DNA of 64,000 nt from Cytophagales bacterium. Its GTDB lineage: Bacteria > Bacteroidota > Bacteroidia > Cytophagales > Cytophagaceae. Shown piece after piece: positions 9,434-17,401 of the stretch (positions are counted from its first letter, which is position 1; each line of letters starts with the position of its first letter). The translations under genes and the position numbers were made by a program. The notes below the pieces were generated by a model. The model did not search any database and was not told where the DNA came from. It saw nothing but the letters and a program-made list of their open reading frames with translations. Location: contig REBA01000010.1 in assembly GCA_004294225.1 (NCBI GenBank), positions 1 to 64,000 on the forward strand. The letters are read 5' to 3'.

Positions 9434-10693
9434 TTATTTTCCTCTAATGATAATGACGGGGTCTATCTTGCTGGCCTTTCTCGAAGGGAAATATCCTGCA
9501 AAGTAGGTGGTGATGATAGAGAAAACGCCTCCTATAAAATAGAATTTTGGATTATAATTGATCGGATAAGTTTCTATAGTAGGAAGTGCTTCCGTGTTAA
9601 ATGGTATCTGGTCTATAAATGCTGATAAACCAAAGCCAAAAAGCAATCCTAATGCTCCACCAAAAATGCCTATACTCAATGCGATGGTAATAAAAACATG
9701 ATTCACATCTTTGCCCGAAAAACCTGTAGCTTTTAATATGGCTATAGAATCCATTTTTTCATAAATCATCATGTTTAGAATATTATAAATCCCAAAACCT
9801 GCCACAATCAACAAAGTAATACCTACAGCATAAGAAATCAGAGAACGAACAGAACTCCCTGTTTCGAACTGGGAATTGGCAGTCTGAATATCTATAGCCT
9901 CTACTTCAAATATTTCTTGAAACTCTTTTGCGATTGTAGGAGCATTATTCATATCATATAGTTTGATTTGAATATCGGTAATATAATTATTCGATTCTGA
10001 AAGTAGCTTCTGAGTAGTAGAAATAGAGGCATAACTTTGCACCTTATCTATTTCTTGTAGCCCCGATTGAAAAAAGCCAACTACCTTAAGTGGAATTCTT
10101 TCTCCTTTCGTAGTCGTAACCTGAATAACATCTCCAATATTAGCCAACATTTTCTCTGCTGCTCCTTTACCTAGTAGGATGCTATTAGGAATTAGTTCTA
10201 AATCCATATAATTTCCTGCTACCACATACTGCTCAAAAGCGAATAATTTATTCTCATTCACTACATCTATTCCATTAATAACGCCAGTAAGATCAATAGT
10301 TCCGACATTATAAAAAACTTGAGCAGTAATCTTACTGGCTACTCCAGACACTCTCGGGTCAGAAAGCAATGTTTTAATAATTGAAGCATTATTGTATAGC
10401 TCTAATTTATCATTTTTAGGTTTTACAGAACTAATGAAATTATAAGAAGATAAAAAATCAGGATGCAGGGAGGTGGGTTGTGATTTAGTGGGTTGAATTT
10501 CGTTGTATAGTCTAATATGAGGTGTTCTGTTCAATATTAATCCATCTAGAAGATCATTCAGCCCTGTCATAAAGCTTAATAATGCTATGAACATAGTAAT
10601 ACCGAAAGTTACCCCTATAGCTGCAATAAGTGTTTGTCTCCACCTTGCTAATAAAAGTGCTATTGATATATCTTTAATTAATTTGAATTTCAT
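9434..10693 (-). CDS. MacB-like FtsX-family ABC permease
   Basis: A 419-residue permease with one N-terminal membrane helix (about 21-43), a large periplasmic domain (about 50-280) and three C-terminal helices (about 285-310, 330-355 and 380-405), the standard MacB/FtsX layout. The C-terminal helix block includes YNILNMM, AILKATGFSGKDV and the closing FPSRKASKIDPVIIIRGK, a strong family signature. The start codon overlaps the adaptor stop as ATGA (10690-10693), and the ATPase begins one base downstream, so the three proteins are likely made in fixed ratio. It differs from full-length MacB in lacking a fused ATPase domain. The substrate is unknown. Confidence 0.92.
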   Translation of the reverse strand: MKFKLIKDISIALLLARWRQTLIAAIGVTFGITMFIALLSFMTGLNDLLDGLILNRTPHIRLYNEIQPTKSQPTSLHPDFLSSYNFISSVKPKNDKLELYNNASIIKTLLSDPRVSGVASKITAQVFYNVGTIDLTGVINGIDVVNENKLFAFEQYVVAGNYMDLELIPNSILLGKGAAEKMLANIGDVIQVTTTKGERIPLKVVGFFQSGLQEIDKVQSYASISTTQKLLSESNNYITDIQIKLYDMNNAPTIAKEFQEIFEVEAIDIQTANSQFETGSSVRSLISYAVGITLLIVAGFGIYNILNMMIYEKMDSIAILKATGFSGKDVNHVFITIALSIGIFGGALGLLFGFGLSAFIDQIPFNTEALPTIETYPINYNPKFYFIGGVFSIITTYFAGYFPSRKASKIDPVIIIRGK

Positions 10694-11772
10694 TTTTTAG
10701 GTATTACCAATTCATCTGCCGCACCAATACCAGATAATATTTCTACATTTTTATAATCTTTCAAACCTACCTTGACTTTTACAAAGGTTCCATTCTTCAG
10801 TGCTACTAAAGAATCATCTTTTAATAAACTCCGTGGAATTAAAAGCACATTTTCCTTCTTCTGAATAACAATATTGGCTTCAAAGGTAATGTTTGGATAC
10901 AACTTTGGAGGTGCTTTCACAAAGAGTGCTTCAACTAAAAATGTTTTTGTTCTTTCATTCATTATTGGGTTTATCCTTGAGACATTCGCTTCAAAGACTT
11001 GCCCTTTATAACTATCGAGACTTAGCAATACTTTAAGCCCTTCTTTAATTCTAAATATATCGTATTCATCAACCTGCATTTCCAAAACAAATTGTTTATT
11101 GTTTCCAACAATTGCTAATGGACTTTGAGGAGTTACAAGCTCTCCTTTCCTCTTATAAATCGAAAAAACTACGCCATCCAACTCACTTTTAAGTACGAAA
11201 TCTTTCTCTTGTTTTAAAGAAATTTGAAAATTTGTTTTAGTTTGTTCTGCATTAAGCTTTAATAATCTTTTCAAATCATCTAATTTGAACTGGGCAGATT
11301 TATAATTGAGTTGAGCATTTTTATAAGCCAATTCTTTCTGCTCTAAATCAAGTTTAGAACCAATTTGGTTTTGCCATAATCTAGATTGCCTAACCCACAA
11401 AGTAGAGTCTAGCTTCATTCTAGACTCTGACAAAGCTACAAGCTGGGCGGCTTCATCAAGTTTACTTTTATTGGCACTATAATCAGAATAACTAGCTAAC
11501 AGAGCTGCATTCTCTTTATTAAGCTGTTGTGCTTTATTAGAAATCAATAAAATGGGTTCTCCAATTTTTATGCTATCCCCTTCTTTTTTAAATAACGTTT
11601 CAACAATACCACTAACATTTGCAAATGCCTGATATTGTGATTGGCTTTTCACAATACCAGAAGCATAAATAGATTCGGAAATTGAAGAAATCTGTGGCTT
11701 AGTGAATTGTTCTTTGGATTCACATGCCAACAATAAATAGGAGAATGCTATTAAATATAAATATCTGACCAT
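10690..11772 (-). CDS. Periplasmic adaptor (MacA/HlyD-like) lipoprotein
   Basis: A 360-residue membrane-fusion protein. A lipobox LLAC places a lipid anchor on cysteine 17. The first half-lipoyl segment (VSGIVETLFKKEGDSIKIGEPIL) is followed by an alpha-helical hairpin around residues 85-185 and the second half with SELDGVVFSIYKRKGELVT, then beta-barrel and membrane-proximal domains. The first gene of the operon, it overlaps the permease by four bases (ATGA). No TolC-type outer-membrane factor is encoded nearby, so the channel must come from elsewhere or be absent. Tripartite efflux is inferred from the family and gene order. Confidence 0.88.
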   Translation of the reverse strand: MVRYLYLIAFSYLLLACESKEQFTKPQISSISESIYASGIVKSQSQYQAFANVSGIVETLFKKEGDSIKIGEPILLISNKAQQLNKENAALLASYSDYSANKSKLDEAAQLVALSESRMKLDSTLWVRQSRLWQNQIGSKLDLEQKELAYKNAQLNYKSAQFKLDDLKRLLKLNAEQTKTNFQISLKQEKDFVLKSELDGVVFSIYKRKGELVTPQSPLAIVGNNKQFVLEMQVDEYDIFRIKEGLKVLLSLDSYKGQVFEANVSRINPIMNERTKTFLVEALFVKAPPKLYPNITFEANIVIQKKENVLLIPRSLLKDDSLVALKNGTFVKVKVGLKDYKNVEILSGIGAADELVIPKK

Positions 11773-11851
11773 ACCACTAAGTTAATATATTTAGACAAAT
11801 TTCATTACTGATTATTATCAGCAACTGGATTGACTTGTGGCTATTCCTGTA

Positions 11852-12916
11852 CTATACTCCTAATCTCTTGATGTGCTTAATATGGGCACTGAAAGCATAA
11901 TAAACATTTGAATATTCAATGTACTTGACTCCAAATTGTTCGCAGGTTTCTTTTACCAATAAATTAATTTTAGGATAATGAACATGGCTGATTTTAGGGA
12001 AAAGATGATGCTCTACCTGAAAATTTAATCCCCCAAGAAGCCATGAAACAAATTTGCTTCGGGTAGAAAAATTTGCAGTGGTGCTAATTTGGTGCAATGC
12101 CCATTCTTGATCTATTTTATTTTCGCTATTGGGTAATGGGAAATCGGTATCTTCTACTACATGGGCCATTTGAAAAACTATACTTATAGTAGTACCACAT
12201 ACAAATGAAACAATACAAAATCCCAATATTGTTTGCCATAAGCCAACATAAATAAGGGGTAGCACTATAAAGACAAAGCTATAAGCAATTTTAGTAAACC
12301 AAAAAACAAGATGCTCTTTTAAGTTAATGGTATTTTCATTTTTGAGATTGCCTATTTTATTATTAAAATATTTAACATAATCTTCATAATAAATCCACAC
12401 AAAATAAGAAATACCATATAAGAAGAACCAATAAATATATTGGAATTTATGAAACCACAACTTAGGTTGATGCTCATTAACTCTCATAAAAGGCAAGATG
12501 TCAATATCGCTATCCAATCCTTCTATATTAGTGAAGGTATGATGATTGATATTATGCTTAACTTTCCAAAAATAGATATTTCCACCTAAAACATTTAAAA
12601 AATATCCAGCGATTTCATTGACAAACTTATTGCTAGAGAAACTACCATGACCTCCTTCATGCATCACATTAAATCCTATCGCTCCCATATTAATTCCCAT
12701 TAATACACAAAGCAATAAAGCAATAAATATTGAAGGAGTATAAAACACCAAAACAATATAACTAGCTACAAACAGACCAACTAAAATAACACCTTTAAAA
12801 TATAAGTGAGCGTTACCTGAAGGCTTTATATTGTTTGATTTGAAATAACAATCGACTTTTTCTTTAAGAGACTTAAAAAAAGGATTTTGCTTATTATTGA
12901 AGGTAGTTTTTGACAT
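11852..12916 (-). CDS. Membrane fatty acid desaturase (front-end type)
   Basis: A 354-residue integral-membrane di-iron desaturase. The three histidine boxes are HEGGH (86-90), HNINHH (121-126) and QVEHH (300-304); the glutamine in the third box is the hallmark of front-end (delta-5/delta-6 or linoleoyl-CoA-like) desaturases. Hydrophobic segments around 43-75, 160-178, 205-225 and 230-250 anchor it. There is no cytochrome b5 domain, as is usual for bacterial members, so electrons come from a separate carrier. It is probably used to adjust membrane fluidity. The gene is monocistronic, and its ATG directly touches a 15-bp imperfect inverted repeat. The exact double-bond position is not readable. 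Confidence 0.9.
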   Translation of the reverse strand: MSKTTFNNKQNPFFKSLKEKVDCYFKSNNIKPSGNAHLYFKGVILVGLFVASYIVLVFYTPSIFIALLLCVLMGINMGAIGFNVMHEGGHGSFSSNKFVNEIAGYFLNVLGGNIYFWKVKHNINHHTFTNIEGLDSDIDILPFMRVNEHQPKLWFHKFQYIYWFFLYGISYFVWIYYEDYVKYFNNKIGNLKNENTINLKEHLVFWFTKIAYSFVFIVLPLIYVGLWQTILGFCIVSFVCGTTISIVFQMAHVVEDTDFPLPNSENKIDQEWALHQISTTANFSTRSKFVSWLLGGLNFQVEHHLFPKISHVHYPKINLLVKETCEQFGVKYIEYSNVYYAFSAHIKHIKRLGV

Positions 12917-12957
12917 AAATAGAGATTAGCAATAGAAGCATTGCTAGTACTCTATTT
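12917..12957 (-). promoter_or_regulatory. Leader hairpin/inverted repeat abutting desaturase start
   Basis: Read on the minus strand, AAATAGAG, three bases, TAGCAAT, a six-base loop, ATTGCTA, two bases and CTCTATTT lie immediately before ATG. The outer 8-bp and inner 7-bp arms are perfect. It could fold in the mRNA over the initiation region or be a dimeric repressor operator. No T-run follows, so it is not a terminator. Confidence 0.6.
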
Positions 12958-13071
12958 GTAAAATAAATTTCTACAATAACGCTATTTTTTATCAGATTTA
13001 AACGAATTCAACTAAATATTTTTTATACAAAAGCGTAAAAAAACACAATAAAAAATCTAACCTATTTGCTC

Positions 13072-13548
13072 TTAATACTCTGGTGAAAAATTAGCATTGG
13101 TGTCCTCCAAATATCCTTCGTCGATTTTTAGGTCTTTCCCCATTGCACTTTTTACAGCCAATTGGTCACAGTGCTCATTTTCTGGATGTCCAGCATGTCC
13201 TTTAATCCATTGAAACTTGACTTGGTGTTTTTTATATATTTTAATAAAACGCTGCCATAAATCTGGATTCTTTTTGCCTACAAAGCCTTTCTTTTCCCAT
13301 CCCCATATCCACTTTTTCTCTACGGCATCTACTACATATTTTGAATCAGAATAGACCACAACTTGTGTACCTTCATTTTTTAAAGCTTCCAAGCCTACTA
13401 TCACGGCTAGAAGTTCCATACGGTTATTGGTCGTATATTGAAATCCTTCAGTGATTTCTTTTCTATGGCTATTGAAAGTAAGAATTGTGCCATATCCTCC
13501 TGGCCCTGGGTTGCCTCTGGAACTACCGTCAGTATATATTTTTACCAT
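13072..13548 (-). CDS. rnhA: Ribonuclease HI
   Basis: A 158-residue RNase HI, which cuts the RNA strand of RNA-DNA hybrids (R-loops, Okazaki primers). The catalytic acids align with the E. coli enzyme: D7 in YTDGSSRGNPG, E45 in NNRMEL, D68 in VYSDSK and D128 in HCDQLA, with the active-site histidine H118 in KGHAGHPENE. The basic protrusion (WIWGWEKKG) is retained. The ATG overlaps the stop codon of the upstream aminotransferase by one base, so it is the last gene of an aroQ-aminotransferase-rnhA operon. Identification is secure. Confidence 0.96.
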   Translation of the reverse strand: MVKIYTDGSSRGNPGPGGYGTILTFNSHRKEITEGFQYTTNNRMELLAVIVGLEALKNEGTQVVVYSDSKYVVDAVEKKWIWGWEKKGFVGKKNPDLWQRFIKIYKKHQVKFQWIKGHAGHPENEHCDQLAVKSAMGKDLKIDEGYLEDTNANFSPEY

Positions 13549-14600
13549 TATTTGTATTGATTAAAGAAATGAAAAAGTTGAAGGAAATCATCTTCGTTAT
13601 GAGCTGGGAAATTAGCTATTCTAAAAGTATTTTTTGCCCATTCTCCATAGCCATTTCCTAATATTATTCCATTGCTTTTTGCATCTAATTTTATTTGATT
13701 AATTTTTGAAGGATCTCCGAGAACTGTTACTACTGTAGGAGACCTTGCTGATTCATTACGAACAAGCAATTGAAAACCGTTTTTGTAATCATCAAAAAAC
13801 TGATAAATCAATCGTGCATTTTTTTGTAGAGCATTTTCCACATGGTTAAGTTCAGTCCTAGCTTTTAGCACTCTATTTAACAAATAAATGCCTAACATAT
13901 TTGGAGTGTTACAGGTCTGAAAAAGCAAAGCTTTTTCATGAAGATGTTTCAAATGATGAAAATAATTATTTCTATTCAATTCCGTAGCACGTTTCACAGC
14001 CCTTGGAGAACAAATTAAGATACCAAGTCCTGATGGTAAGCCAAAACATTTTTGAACAGAAGCGAAGCAAAGGTCAATATTAGTGAAATCAATCCTTACA
14101 CCACCCATAGAAGATGTAGCATCAAGAGCAATAAGTGCTTCTGAATTATTCTTTCTAAGTAGACTTAATGAATTATCTGACAGTATTGTACCATTAGATG
14201 TTTCACAATGAGTAAGACAAATTAAAGAAACGTCTTGAATAAATTGTGTAGGTATTTCTTTATTAATATCAAATCGTATATCTAGTGTATTATGTCCTAA
14301 ATTCTTATCTACATCACTCCATTTCTTACCAAAATCTCCATTATACAAGTGTGCTACAGAATCATCCACAATTGAGTTTCCAATAATATACCAGCATTCT
14401 GTAGCAGAATTGACAAAATAGACCTCATATTCTTTGGGGACTTTTAAATATTCTTTTAACCCCAATACAGTAGCTTCCACCAATCTTACAAACTCTTCTT
14501 GCCTATGATTGATAGAGAGTATACCTGATTTTACAGCATCAGCAAGATATTGTTCAATGTGGTCTGTTAGTTTGGAAGGTCCGGGGTAAAAAGAAATCAT
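13548..14600 (-). CDS. Class V PLP-dependent aminotransferase (SerC/AGT-like)
   Basis: A 350-residue fold-type I aminotransferase of class V. The start is placed at the ATG that overlaps the aroQ stop as ATGA (14597-14600); an in-frame ATG 24 bases further upstream would lie inside aroQ. Seen: a phosphate-type N-terminus SFYPGPSK, NHRQEEF, NSATECW, the aspartate in ALDATSSMGG near 160, and the Schiff-base lysine K184 in SVQKCFGLPSG. It is similar to phosphoserine and alanine-glyoxylate aminotransferases; the SFYPGPS start fits the Bacteroidota group usually annotated as SerC-like. The substrate is uncertain; serine biosynthesis is plausible. The neighbouring shikimate gene does not settle the question. 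Confidence 0.85.
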   Translation of the reverse strand: MISFYPGPSKLTDHIEQYLADAVKSGILSINHRQEEFVRLVEATVLGLKEYLKVPKEYEVYFVNSATECWYIIGNSIVDDSVAHLYNGDFGKKWSDVDKNLGHNTLDIRFDINKEIPTQFIQDVSLICLTHCETSNGTILSDNSLSLLRKNNSEALIALDATSSMGGVRIDFTNIDLCFASVQKCFGLPSGLGILICSPRAVKRATELNRNNYFHHLKHLHEKALLFQTCNTPNMLGIYLLNRVLKARTELNHVENALQKNARLIYQFFDDYKNGFQLLVRNESARSPTVVTVLGDPSKINQIKLDAKSNGIILGNGYGEWAKNTFRIANFPAHNEDDFLQLFHFFNQYK

Positions 14601-15028
14601 TTGTTCTTTTGCTGTAATCCCCAATAAGCAAGTGCTAAATCATAGCTTTGCAAACCCAAGCCTACAATTACACCTTTACAATTTTTACTTAAATAGCTAT
14701 GGTGCCTAAATTCTTCTCGTGCATGAATATTAGAAATATGAACTTCAATAACAGGTGTTTTTATGGCAGCAATAGCATCTGCTATAGCTATAGAGGTGTG
14801 GGTATAAGCACCCGCATTAATAACAATACCATCGTAATGAAAACCCACTTCATGAATTTTATCAATCAATTCCCCTTCTGAGTTTGATTGAAAATAATTT
14901 AGTGTCAAGTCCAAAAATTTTGTTTTTAGAAGCTCAAAATAGCCTTCAAAAGTTTCGTTCCCATATATACTAGGCTCTCTTTTACCAAGCAAATTAAGAT
15001 TTGGTCCGTTGATGATGATAATTTTCAT
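14597..15028 (-). CDS. aroQ: 3-dehydroquinate dehydratase, type II
   Basis: A 143-residue type II dehydroquinase, which catalyses the third shikimate-pathway step (3-dehydroquinate to 3-dehydroshikimate). The N-terminus has the family signature NGPNLNLLGKREPSIYG with active-site arginine R17 and tyrosine Y22. N71 in NAGAYTHTS, H97 in EVHISN and R108 in the flexible-lid region EFRHHSY complete the site. The length fits the dodecameric enzymes. It is the first gene of a minus-strand operon coupled to an aminotransferase by an ATGA overlap, and divergent from xerD. Another shikimate gene, aroC, is in this window at 50332, unlinked. Confidence 0.95.
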   Translation of the reverse strand: MKIIIINGPNLNLLGKREPSIYGNETFEGYFELLKTKFLDLTLNYFQSNSEGELIDKIHEVGFHYDGIVINAGAYTHTSIAIADAIAAIKTPVIEVHISNIHAREEFRHHSYLSKNCKGVIVGLGLQSYDLALAYWGLQQKNK

Positions 15029-15120
15029 AGGATGCTATATTTATCGTATTTCAAATTACAATTTCGTAAAATAATATCAATTATTTTTAATCTCTGCTGC
15101 TTCTTATCATTTAAGGTTAA

Positions 15121-15128
15121 TATATTTG
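15121..15128 (+). promoter_or_regulatory. Bacteroidota -7 box (TATATTTG) of xerD
   Basis: An exact TAnnTTTG match lies 16 bases before the xerD ATG, in the 116-base gap shared with divergent aroQ. No consensus -33 box is seen at 19-21 bases. The short distance implies a very short 5' leader. Confidence 0.45.
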
Positions 15129-15144
15129 AAAGTAAACTAAAAAA

Positions 15145-16044
15145 ATGATTTGGTCCACCTTGATTAATGACTTCAAGAAACATCTTGTGATGGAACGCTC
15201 TCTATCTTCGAATTCTATAGAGGCGTATGAGAGAGATATCAATAAACTTTGCCAATATCTATTACTCGTTCAATTAGATATCAGTGCCAAAGAAGTATCA
15301 GATATTCACATCAAAGATTTCTTAAAATATATTGCCGAACTAGGGCTGAATGCACAATCACAAGCAAGGATATTATCAGGCATAAAAGCATTCTACAAAT
15401 TTCTGTTATTAGAAAATCATGTATCTGAAAACCCTGCATTCCTAGTAGAGGCTCCAAAAATAAGACGTAAACTACCAGACACCCTAGGCTTTGAAGAAAT
15501 CAACAGCTTGCTTGATGCTATAGACTTATCAAGCGACGAAGGAATTAGAAACAAAGCTATTTTAGAAACTCTCTACAGCTGCGGCTTGAGGGTAAGCGAG
15601 CTTACTGAATTAAAACTAGCAAATATTTATTTCAATGAAGGTTTTCTAAAAGTTATAGGCAAAGGCAATAAAGAAAGACTTGTCCCCATTGGGCAAGACG
15701 CATTAAAAATGCTTCACCAATATATTCATCAAATCAGGAACCAAATGAAAATACGTAAAGAAGATTCTAGTGTAGTATTCCTCAATAGAAGAGGTGGAAA
15801 ATTAAGCAGAGTGATGATTTTTTACATTATTAAAAATTTGGCTAAAACTATCAACTTAAAGAAAACGATAAGCCCTCATACTTTCAGACATTCATTCGCC
15901 ACCCACTTAATTGAAGGAGGAGCAGATTTAAGGGCTGTACAAGAAATGTTAGGGCACGAATCTATTACTACTACCGAAATTTATACTCACTTGGATATGG
16001 ATTATTTAAATTCTGTAATTAGACAATTTCATCCTAGGAGTTAA
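15145..16044 (+). CDS. xerD: Tyrosine recombinase, XerC/XerD family
   Basis: A 299-residue tyrosine recombinase of XerD length, expected to resolve chromosome dimers at dif. It has an N-terminal SAM-like core-binding domain (about 5-92) and a catalytic domain (about 110-295). The full catalytic set is visible: R149 (CGLRVSEL), K173 (GKGNKERLV), H245 and R248 (SPHTFRHSFATHL), H271 (LGHESITTT) and nucleophile Y280 (IYTHLD). The ending matches housekeeping Xer proteins rather than phage integrases, and no attachment site or phage genes are near. Whether it is XerC or XerD cannot be settled from one copy. Confidence 0.92.
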   Translation: MIWSTLINDFKKHLVMERSLSSNSIEAYERDINKLCQYLLLVQLDISAKEVSDIHIKDFLKYIAELGLNAQSQARILSGIKAFYKFLLLENHVSENPAFLVEAPKIRRKLPDTLGFEEINSLLDAIDLSSDEGIRNKAILETLYSCGLRVSELTELKLANIYFNEGFLKVIGKGNKERLVPIGQDALKMLHQYIHQIRNQMKIRKEDSSVVFLNRRGGKLSRVMIFYIIKNLAKTINLKKTISPHTFRHSFATHLIEGGADLRAVQEMLGHESITTTEIYTHLDMDYLNSVIRQFHPRS

Positions 16045-16158
16045 ATTATTTCCCCTGACTTATAAATAACTGATTTATCTTTATCTTGTAATAGAATTTT
16101 AAGCCTTTGTTGAATTAAAATCTCCAATCAACAAAACTATATTAAAGCATTTTTTTAA

Positions 16159-16166
16159 TATCTTTG
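16159..16166 (+). promoter_or_regulatory. Bacteroidota -7 box (TATCTTTG) of the toxin-antitoxin operon
   Basis: An exact TAnnTTTG match lies 33 bases before the antitoxin ATG in the gap after xerD. No clear -33 element at the usual spacing was found. Confidence 0.4.
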
Positions 16167-16199
16167 TTGAAGATTCAAGCTATCAAATAATTTATTATA

Positions 16200-16406
16200 A
16201 TGAAAGTATTATTAGACATAAAAGACGATAAGGCTTTACACTTAATGGAAGTACTAAAAAGTCTACCATATGTAAAAACTAAAACTATTTCTGATAAAAA
16301 AGCTTTGTTAATGGAAGAAATAAAAGAAGCGGTGCAAGAACTTAACTTGATTAGACAAGGCAAACTCAAAGGTATTCCTGCAAAAAAGTTATTGGATGAG
16401 TTATAA
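16200..16406 (+). CDS. Antitoxin of RelE/ParE-type TA module
   Basis: A 68-residue charged protein upstream of, and overlapping by 11 bases, a RelE/ParE toxin. Residues 1-35 (KVLLDIKDDKALHLMEVL) could form a short strand-helix unit; the rest (MEEIKEAVQELNLIRQGKLKG) is a helix with an extended tail of the type that wraps around the toxin. No classical RHH or HTH signature is obvious, so autoregulation by this protein is an inference. The call depends on the partner gene and on resemblance to short antitoxins found in this arrangement in Bacteroidota. Confidence 0.8.
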   Translation: MKVLLDIKDDKALHLMEVLKSLPYVKTKTISDKKALLMEEIKEAVQELNLIRQGKLKGIPAKKLLDEL

Positions 16407-16725
16407 TATTATCGCTGTTCCTACTTTTAGGAAAGAGCTTAAAAAGTTAGCTAAAAAATATCATTCTCTAAAAACTGATTTAAAGCTTTTATTTGAAAGT
16501 TTAGAAAAAAATCCAGAACAAGGAACTGCTATAGGCAGAAATTGTTATAAAATACGAATTTCTATTTCTTCAAAAGGAAAAGGTAAAAGTGGTGGTGCAA
16601 GAGTTATAACAAACATCGTTATTACCGAAGAAACGGTTTATTTACTCTCTATTTACGATAAATCAGAAAAAGAAAACCTAACAGATAAAGAGCTAGAGGA
16701 ACTTCTTAATGCTATTACTAAATAA
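16396..16725 (+). CDS. RelE/ParE family toxin
   Basis: A 109-residue toxin-like protein. It has the compact RelE/ParE arrangement: an N-terminal strand and helix pair (AVPTFRKELKKLAKKYHSL), then a beta sheet with NCYKIRIS, the basic glycine-rich turn KGKGKSGGARVI, and TVYLLSIYDKSEKENL. The basic residues in that turn are candidate mRNA-binding or catalytic positions of ribosome-dependent RNases in this family. The start overlaps the antitoxin by 11 bases, implying coupled translation. Whether it acts on mRNA (RelE-like) or gyrase (ParE-like) cannot be decided by eye; the YDKSE ending favours the RelE-like side. Confidence 0.85.
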   Translation: MSYNIIAVPTFRKELKKLAKKYHSLKTDLKLLFESLEKNPEQGTAIGRNCYKIRISISSKGKGKSGGARVITNIVITEETVYLLSIYDKSEKENLTDKELEELLNAITK

Positions 16726-16850
16726 CTAACACAACTCCACAATTTCGCCATACCTAGCTATCTCGTATACTTATCGAAAGTAATGTATTAGAAATAATTT
16801 ATTGCTTTTAAAATATATCAATTTAGGTTGTATAAATATTTTCTAACAAT

Positions 16851-16882
16851 AAAAAAACTCCCAAAAGTTAAACTTTTGGGAG
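16851..16882 (-). terminator. Rho-independent terminator of the HU gene
   Basis: On the minus strand a perfect 10-bp stem (CTCCCAAAAG arm at 16858-16867, partner at 16873-16882) with a 5-base loop is followed by seven T. It lies 27 bases after the HU stop codon. Confidence 0.9.
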
Positions 16883-16909
16883 CTCAAAGAAATTTTAGGC
16901 TTTAAAAAA

Positions 16910-17182
16910 TTATTTTACTTTCTTAGCCAGTTCAGTTCCTGCTTTGAACTTAACTACTTTTTTAGCCTTAATTTTGATAGGTTTTCCAGTTTGTGGGTTT
17001 CTACCAGTTCTAGCTGCTCTTTCAGAAATAGAGAAAGTACCAAAACCGATCAAGATGATTTTATCACCTTTTTTCAAAGTTTTGCCAGTTACTCCCATAA
17101 AAGCATCAAGTGCTCTTTTAGAATCTGCTTTTGTTAATTTTGATTCTGCTGCAATTGCATCAATTAATTGTGCTTTGTTCAT
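16910..17182 (-). CDS. HU family DNA-binding protein
   Basis: A 90-residue histone-like protein. It starts MNKAQLIDAIAAESKLTKAD and has the HU/IHF DNA-binding signature FGTFSISERAARTGRNPQTG followed by a lysine-rich KPIKIKAKK arm and the closing FKAGTELAKKVK. HU bends and compacts DNA and helps initiation at oriC. It has its own likely promoter and strong terminator, so it is monocistronic. The protein name (HupA or HupB) cannot be assigned because Bacteroidota often carry several HU paralogues. Confidence 0.95.
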   Translation of the reverse strand: MNKAQLIDAIAAESKLTKADSKRALDAFMGVTGKTLKKGDKIILIGFGTFSISERAARTGRNPQTGKPIKIKAKKVVKFKAGTELAKKVK

Positions 17183-17214
17183 GTGTTTAATTGTTTAAGG
17201 TTTATATTATTTAT

Positions 17215-17245
17215 CAAAATTATACTAAAAAGCTTACTGTGCAAT
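17215..17245 (-). promoter_or_regulatory. Promoter of the HU gene
   Basis: On the minus strand TAATTTTG (17222 to 17215) matches the TAnnTTTG -7 box; ATTG (17245 to 17242) lies 19 bases upstream and resembles the -33 TTTG/TTG element. The start codon is 33 bases downstream of the -7 box. Confidence 0.5.
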
Positions 17246-17337
17246 AGCTACACCCCAATATAAGCATATGAAGTACTCGTAAAAAGCGAGGGGTTAGTAT
17301 TGAAACACTTGATTTTATTGGGCTATAGATTTTTTTA
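17242..17337 (+). ncRNA. Possible small RNA between HU and a VOC gene
   Basis: This gap is clearly richer in G+C than other intergenic DNA here. On the plus strand ATAGC (17244-17248) and CCAATA (17255-17260) can pair with GCTAT (17322-17326) and TATTGG (17316-17321), closing a region with an inner CTCG/CGAG hairpin (17276-17290); seven T follow at 17330-17336 as a terminator-like tail. No TAnnTTTG box was found just upstream, and I recognise no known RNA family. This is a structural guess. Confidence 0.25.
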
Positions 17338-17401
17338 TTAATAGAAAAAAAAATTAAATTGTGGAAAAGTTTTTTATATAAAAATTAAATAATGCCAATT
17401 C

